Origin: W1P20-047 sp045118335
GTDB taxonomy: Bacteria; Actinomycetota; Coriobacteriia; Coriobacteriales; Eggerthellaceae
Assembly: GCA_045118335.1 (NCBI GenBank)
Contig: JBGUXY010000044.1
Location: forward strand, 1-45,762
Length of the DNA: 45,762 bases
Direction of reading: 5' to 3'
Every line of letters starts with the position of its first letter. Position 1 is the stretch's first letter. Of the stretch, positions 41,733 to 45,762 are shown one piece after another. The notes under the pieces were generated by a model. The model was not told the origin of the DNA. It saw nothing but the letters and a program-made list of their open reading frames with translations, and did no database searches. The position numbers were made by a program, and so were the translations under genes.

Positions 41733-42053
41733 TCAGCTCCAGGGGTCTCGTTCGAAAAGCGGAGCACCTGCGCCCCGATCGTGGAGGTCGGTATAGGGAT
41801 CGTATCCGTCGTCGTCTTCGTTGATGGCTCGAATGGGCTGTCGAGGTTGCGATGCCCTGCTTCGGGATTCTCGAAGGGCTTTGGCCCGAGCTGCTGCTGC
41901 TTCGATTCGCTCTTCAAGGCCATATGCGCCTTCAGCGCGCGAGGCGCCGTCTTCTTGCAAGGTGCGTGGCGAATTGTCGTCCAAACAAGTTGAGGCGGGT
42001 TGCCCGTGCAGCCCGCCTTCCATCTTGTCAGCGTGTTTTGGTAACTTGGCCAA
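41733..42053 (-). CDS. Hypothetical protein downstream of mrp (106 aa)
   Basis: A 106-aa frame that would start with TTG four bases after the mrp stop, with GTAGGAT just before. It encodes a charged, Ala/Arg-rich protein with no cysteine pair or membrane segment, ending in YDPYTDLHDRGAG...DPWS, which looks like a real protein tail. A later in-frame ATG at 42023 lacks a ribosome-binding site. The close spacing implies translational coupling to mrp. Frames on the other strand are less plausible. No family recognised. Confidence 0.5.
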   Translation of the reverse strand: MAKLPKHADKMEGGLHGQPASTCLDDNSPRTLQEDGASRAEGAYGLEERIEAAAARAKALRESRSRASQPRQPIRAINEDDDGYDPYTDLHDRGAGAPLFERDPWS

Positions 42054-42056
42054 ATC

Positions 42057-42905
42057 CTACTCGTCGTCTTTGCCCACGGTGGAGGCGATGCTTTCGATGA
42101 CCGGGTCAAGAGCGCCCGCCACATCGTATTGCTCCACTTTGCCCTCGTCGCACAAACGCGAGAATTCGGGATTGATGGGAAGCGTGGCATAGGCCGGGAT
42201 CTGGTAGCGTTTCGCGACGTGTTCTCCTTGCGGCTGACCGTAGATGAAGTGCTTGGAGTTGCAATCGGGGCATACGAAGTATGCCATGTTCTCCACGAGC
42301 CCCAAGATTTCCACGTTCATCTGGTTTGCCAAGTGAACGGCCTTGCCGACGATCATGGCGACGAGTTCCTGCGGAGCAGACACCGTGACGATGCCATCGA
42401 CCGGCAGGCTCTGGAACACGGTGAGCAGCACGTCCGAGGTTCCCGGGGGCATGTCGACGAACATGTAGTCGATCTCTCCCCAGTGCGTTTCCTCGAAGAA
42501 CTGCTTGATGACGCCAGAGACCACGGGTCCGCGCCAGGCGACGGGCATGTCGTCTTGCGGAAGCATCAGGTTCGTGCTCATGATCTTGATCCCGCTTTTG
42601 GTCTCGGCGGGGAAGATGCCCTCTTCATCGCCGCGCAGGGGCATCTTGACGCCGAAGACACGCGGAATGGAGGGGCCGGTGACGTCGGCATCCAGGATGG
42701 CGACCTTCTTGCCGCGACGGTTTGCCTCCGCAGCAAGAAGCGACGTGACCAGCGACTTTCCAACGCCTCCTTTGCCGGATACGACGCCGATGACGTGCTT
42801 GACGCTCGACCTCTTGTTCGGCTGCGAGATAGTGGGACCGCTCGAATGGCATCCCTCTTTCAGCAGTTGCTTTTCTTCCTCGGTAAGCTCTGGTACATCT
42901 GCCAT
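42057..42905 (-). CDS. apbC: Mrp/ApbC-type Fe-S cluster carrier ATPase
   Basis: A 282-aa P-loop ATPase of the Mrp/NBP35 family that assembles and delivers iron-sulphur clusters. The Walker A deviant GKGGVGKS is at 44-51, the switch segment VDMPPGTSD follows, and the cluster-binding C-x2-C is CPDC near residue 213. The amino-terminal DUF59 domain of some Mrp proteins is absent. The N-terminal four-cysteine ferredoxin motif of Nbp35 is also absent; only one Cys occurs before the P-loop. GAAGGAAC lies just before the ATG. It starts 165 bp from the divergent chaperone gene and seems co-transcribed with the small downstream gene. Confidence 0.95.
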   Translation of the reverse strand: MADVPELTEEEKQLLKEGCHSSGPTISQPNKRSSVKHVIGVVSGKGGVGKSLVTSLLAAEANRRGKKVAILDADVTGPSIPRVFGVKMPLRGDEEGIFPAETKSGIKIMSTNLMLPQDDMPVAWRGPVVSGVIKQFFEETHWGEIDYMFVDMPPGTSDVLLTVFQSLPVDGIVTVSAPQELVAMIVGKAVHLANQMNVEILGLVENMAYFVCPDCNSKHFIYGQPQGEHVAKRYQIPAYATLPINPEFSRLCDEGKVEQYDVAGALDPVIESIASTVGKDDE

Positions 42906-43070
42906 GAGTTCCTTCTTCCTTCTCGTCCGTTCGAGTTTTGCCGTCCCATGGTATCACAACGTCATTTGCATTGCGCGGGTGCGCTATACTCTCTGGTTGG
43001 TATGTCAACACGATTACGCCATAAGGTCGAATAGGCTTGGGCGGTGTCCATAGAAGAGGAAGGCGGGCTA

Positions 43071-44129
43071 ATGAAGGTGCAGATCGCTGAGCGTGAAGGC
43101 TGCAAGGTGCGCGTGAACGCGGAAGTGGAAAAAGACGAGTTCGTCGATGCGCTCGGCAAGGGGCTGCCACCGTTTTTGGCCGCCATGGGCATGCATATCT
43201 CATCGGAGACCGACATGGATCAGGCTTTGCGCAACATTGCCAACGACGATAGCGACGAAGAGCTCAACCGGGTGAAGCTCGACTGCGCCGTGAGCTACCT
43301 CATGCCCCGCGTCGTGCAGGAATCCGGTTTCGTCCCCGCATGCAACCCGTCCATCGTGGGAGCCGAGCAGCTACCCGACGGGTCTGTCACGTTCGGGGTC
43401 GAGGTCTACCCGAAGCCCGAGCTCGAGCTGAGCAGCTATGGCCCTGTCACCATCCAGCTTCCATCCGTGCAAGAAGTCACCGAAGAGGAAATCGACCAGC
43501 GCATCGCCGCCATGTCGGCTCGTGGTGCGGTGACGCAGCCAGATGTCATCACGGGCAAACCCAAGAAGGTCCCTGCCATCATCAACGACGAGTGGGTGCG
43601 AAAGAACGTAGATGGCTGCAGCACGGTGGCACAGCTGCGCGAGCGTCTTCGTGCGGCGGGGCGCAAGTTCAAAGAAGAAGAGCGCGAGCATCTAAAGCAG
43701 CAGCTTGCCGTCGACAAGCTCATCGAGCGCGCGACTTGCGAAGTCCCTGCCGAAACCGTGGATGCCGTGGCAGAGAACATGATGGGCGAATTGGTGAACC
43801 AGCTGGCCATGCAAGGGCTTTCCATCCAGGAATTCATGGTGCAAAGCTCCTCCACGCTCGACACCATCAAGGAAAACGCCCGCCAGCAAGCCCGGGCGAA
43901 CCTCACCCACGGGGCGGTGCTCGATGCGTATTTCCAGCATGAGGGATTGCAGGTGCTCGACGAGGACATGGAAGAGGCGATGAGCGCCATAGCCCCCGGC
44001 ATCGAACCCGAAGCGCGCGAATCGCTGGAAAAGAACGGTTTCATGTTCACCGTGGTGGAAACCGCCCAGCGCATCCGCGCGACCCGCGCGATCATGGATT
44101 CTGCCATCGTCGAGGAGCCCGAGGCGTAG
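43071..44129 (+). CDS. Trigger factor-like chaperone without PPIase domain
   Basis: A 352-aa protein aligned by eye to trigger factor. The C-terminal helical arm domain is clear (EEREHLKQQLAVDKLIE, then EVPAETVDA, NLTHGAVLD), and the N-terminal part has the right strand-helix order and a charged loop at ALGKGLPPFLAA where the ribosome-binding GFRKGKxP signature of true Tig should be. That signature is replaced, and the FKBP-like PPIase domain of about 90 residues is missing, so the protein is about 80 aa shorter than usual. It may have lost ribosome binding or bind differently. GAGGAAGG is eight bases before the ATG at 43071; an earlier GTG is less likely. Confidence 0.85.
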   Translation: MKVQIAEREGCKVRVNAEVEKDEFVDALGKGLPPFLAAMGMHISSETDMDQALRNIANDDSDEELNRVKLDCAVSYLMPRVVQESGFVPACNPSIVGAEQLPDGSVTFGVEVYPKPELELSSYGPVTIQLPSVQEVTEEEIDQRIAAMSARGAVTQPDVITGKPKKVPAIINDEWVRKNVDGCSTVAQLRERLRAAGRKFKEEEREHLKQQLAVDKLIERATCEVPAETVDAVAENMMGELVNQLAMQGLSIQEFMVQSSSTLDTIKENARQQARANLTHGAVLDAYFQHEGLQVLDEDMEEAMSAIAPGIEPEARESLEKNGFMFTVVETAQRIRATRAIMDSAIVEEPEA

Positions 44130-44157
44130 CAACAGGCTGTATAAGTCATACGCAATG

Positions 44158-44212
44158 CCGCAAGACAAATGAAGGAAGCAGGGTTTCCGCCCTGTATGGA
44201 GGCATGTTGCGG
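44158..44212 (+). other. Nested inverted repeat upstream of the EF-G-like gene
   Basis: CCGCAA (44158-44163) and TTGCGG (44207-44212) enclose a CAGGG/CCCTG hairpin (44179-44183, 44190-44194). It lies in the 170-bp gap between the chaperone and the EF-G-like gene and could be a leader or terminator structure. Confidence 0.3.
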
Positions 44213-44298
44213 TAAGATGGTAGCCATCCGAAAGCCACGGCTCGCATTGTTGCGCTCTTGTGCCGATTCGGGCCATAACACGAAAGCTGGTGGTTACT

Positions 44299-45762
44299 AT
44301 GGCTGCTCCTGCAACCGATCATGTTAGGAACATCGTCCTCGTCGGCCAAGACGGCGCGGGCAAGACGTCTCTTGCCGAGGCAATGCTGCACATTTCCGGC
44401 AAGACGCCCCGTATGGGTACCACGCACGATGGCAAGTCCTACCTGGACTACGATGCCGAGGAAATTCGCCGCAAGTTCACGCTGAGCACGTCCATTGCCC
44501 CGATTCCGTACAAGAACTACAAGATCAACTTGCTCGACACCTCGGGTCAGGCCGACTTCATCGGCGATACGCTGGCCACCATGGAAGCTGCCGAGACGGC
44601 GCTGTTCGTCGTCGATGCCGTTGCGGGTCCTCAGGTCATGACCACCAAGCTGTGGCGTGAAGCCGCCAAGATGCGCCTTTCCCGTGCCGTGTTCGTGAAC
44701 CACATCGACCGCGAGAACGCCGATTGGGACATCGCCATGGCCCAGCTGCACGCGCGCTTTGGCAGCCGCCTGGGTGCCGTTACCATTCCCATTGGCCAGG
44801 ATGCCGACTTCAAGGGCGTCATCGACGTGCTGCGCATGAAGGCCCGCTACTTCGAAAACGGTGGCGAGCGCGTGGAAGACATCCCCGCCGAATTCATGGA
44901 CGGGGCTGAAGTCGCCCGCGAGAAGCTGGTCGATCTTGTGGCCGAAGCCGACGACGACATCATGATGAAGTACCTGGAAGGCGAAGAAATCACCCAGGAA
45001 GAGCTCGAGGGACTCTTCGACGTGGCCATCGCCCAGGAACTGTTCATCCCCGTGTTCGTGGGTTCCACCATCATCGAGCAGGGCATCCAGAGCCTGATGG
45101 AAGACATCTGCACCTACTTCCCGCATCCGCGCGCCCATGGTGCATTCAAGCTTGCCGACGGCGAGTACATCTCGGTCGACGAGAATGGCGACCCCTCCGC
45201 GTTCGTGTTCAAGACGCTTTCGGATCCCTATGTGGGCCGCCTGAGCTTCCTGAAGGTCATTACCGGCATTCTCGAGCCCGGCATGGAGCTCATCAACGCC
45301 CGCACCGGCAAGAAGGATCGCCTCGCTCACCTGTATCTGATGATGGGCAAGGAAACCGAAGACGTGAAGAGCGCCAAGGCTGGCGACATCATCGTGGTTC
45401 CCAAGCTCGACGCCCGCACAGGCGACACGCTCTCGCTCAAGGGCGACATCGCCATCGAGCCCTTCCCGCTGCCGCCTTCGCTCTATCCCGTGGCCATCGA
45501 GGCTGCCAACCGCAACGAAGAGGACAAGCTGGGCACGTTCCTGGCCCGTGCCGCCGAAGCAGATCCCACCATCCAGGTCGGTCGTGACGAGGAAACCCAC
45601 CAAACCATCATCCGCACGCTCGGCGAAGGTGCCACCGATACGCTGCTGCAGCGCCTGAAGGCTCAGATCGGCATCGACGTGAACCTGGTTCCCGTGCGCG
45701 TGCCGTATCGCGAGACCATCCGCAAGACCGCCGAAGCCCAGGGCCGTCACAAGAAGCAGACC
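44299..45762 (+). CDS. EF-G-like GTPase with altered G motifs (3' end outside window)
   Basis: 488 codons of a protein that follows EF-G domain order and continues past the window edge. The G motifs depart from EF-G: G1 reads GQDGAGKTS (16-24) instead of GHIDAGKTT; the switch I RGIT segment is absent (RRKFTL); G3 reads DTSGQADF (80-87), so the catalytic His is Gln; and G4 is NHID (134-137) instead of NKxD. The rest shows an EF-G-like domain II with DAxAG (about 106-110). The EF-G-like, FusA2-type paralogues of Firmicutes and Actinobacteria have no settled function. The changes make reduced or altered GTP hydrolysis likely. The start has no clear Shine-Dalgarno, only GGTGG. Confidence 0.9.
   Translation, partial: MAAPATDHVRNIVLVGQDGAGKTSLAEAMLHISGKTPRMGTTHDGKSYLDYDAEEIRRKFTLSTSIAPIPYKNYKINLLDTSGQADFIGDTLATMEAAETALFVVDAVAGPQVMTTKLWREAAKMRLSRAVFVNHIDRENADWDIAMAQLHARFGSRLGAVTIPIGQDADFKGVIDVLRMKARYFENGGERVEDIPAEFMDGAEVAREKLVDLVAEADDDIMMKYLEGEEITQEELEGLFDVAIAQELFIPVFVGSTIIEQGIQSLMEDICTYFPHPRAHGAFKLADGEYISVDENGDPSAFVFKTLSDPYVGRLSFLKVITGILEPGMELINARTGKKDRLAHLYLMMGKETEDVKSAKAGDIIVVPKLDARTGDTLSLKGDIAIEPFPLPPSLYPVAIEAANRNEEDKLGTFLARAAEADPTIQVGRDEETHQTIIRTLGEGATDTLLQRLKAQIGIDVNLVPVRVPYRETIRKTAEAQGRHKKQT

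Noticed and set aside
44146..45750. 534-aa minus-strand frame
   Set aside because: Antisense of the EF-G-like gene, which continues past the window.

Overview
The window looks like a chromosomal segment of a moderately GC-rich actinobacterium, most likely class Coriobacteriia (Eggerthella/Slackia-like). This is inferred from the gene mix and codon use: corrinoid methyltransferase genes next to an O-demethylation-type URO-D protein, a coiled-coil cell-wall protein with a lysozyme-like tail, a trigger factor without a PPIase domain, an EF-G-like GTPase with altered G motifs, and families of intergenic repeats. No rRNA, IS element, prophage or CRISPR array is visible.

Layout. 1-711: the end of a zinc-ribbon gene and a tRNA-Ala(GGC), both on the minus strand. 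925-4637: an M16C zinc peptidase, convergent with a small hypothetical gene and a YqeY-type protein. 5009-18919: six consecutive plus-strand genes that form the most unusual part of the window. They encode a signal-peptide/vWA/single-TM protein, a 1271-aa bacterial tubulin-like protein, a two-TM protein of unknown family, a multi-TM protein whose cytosolic part looks like a catalytically dead SF2 helicase with a DUF1998-like tail, a LIM-type zinc domain fused to a DA1-like HExxH peptidase, and a membrane-anchored transglutaminase-like protein. 19175-22095: a corrinoid protein flanked by two URO-D-fold methyltransferases. 22284-24896: a zinc-ribbon/TM/YARHG protein paired with a CbbX/SpoVK-type AAA+ ATPase. 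25113-32010: a small protein, a UbiB/ABC1 kinase-like protein, a large receiver-GGDEF-EAL-TM-sensor-TM-GGDEF protein, and a convergent ClC-type channel. 32100-33000: a repeat-rich intergenic region. 33048-45762: mostly housekeeping genes (rsmI, YgjP-like peptidase, PcsB-like wall protein, glyA, DUF554, MATE pump, mazG, Mrp/ApbC, trigger factor-like chaperone, EF-G-like GTPase running off the right edge).

How the genes may work together. In the six-gene cluster the spacing (129, 15 and 8 nt, an 11-nt overlap, 84 nt) suggests one transcript. The mix of an extracellular vWA sensor or adhesion module, a GTP-binding cytoskeletal protein, membrane scaffolds and two different peptidase or transglutaminase folds suggests a membrane-anchored complex coupling a tubulin-like polymer or switch to envelope processing or to a conflict or secretion function. 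The function is inference; the domain content is read from the sequence. The corrinoid cluster is a partial methyl-transfer module whose substrate is not evident. The last block carries translation, one-carbon and folding functions.
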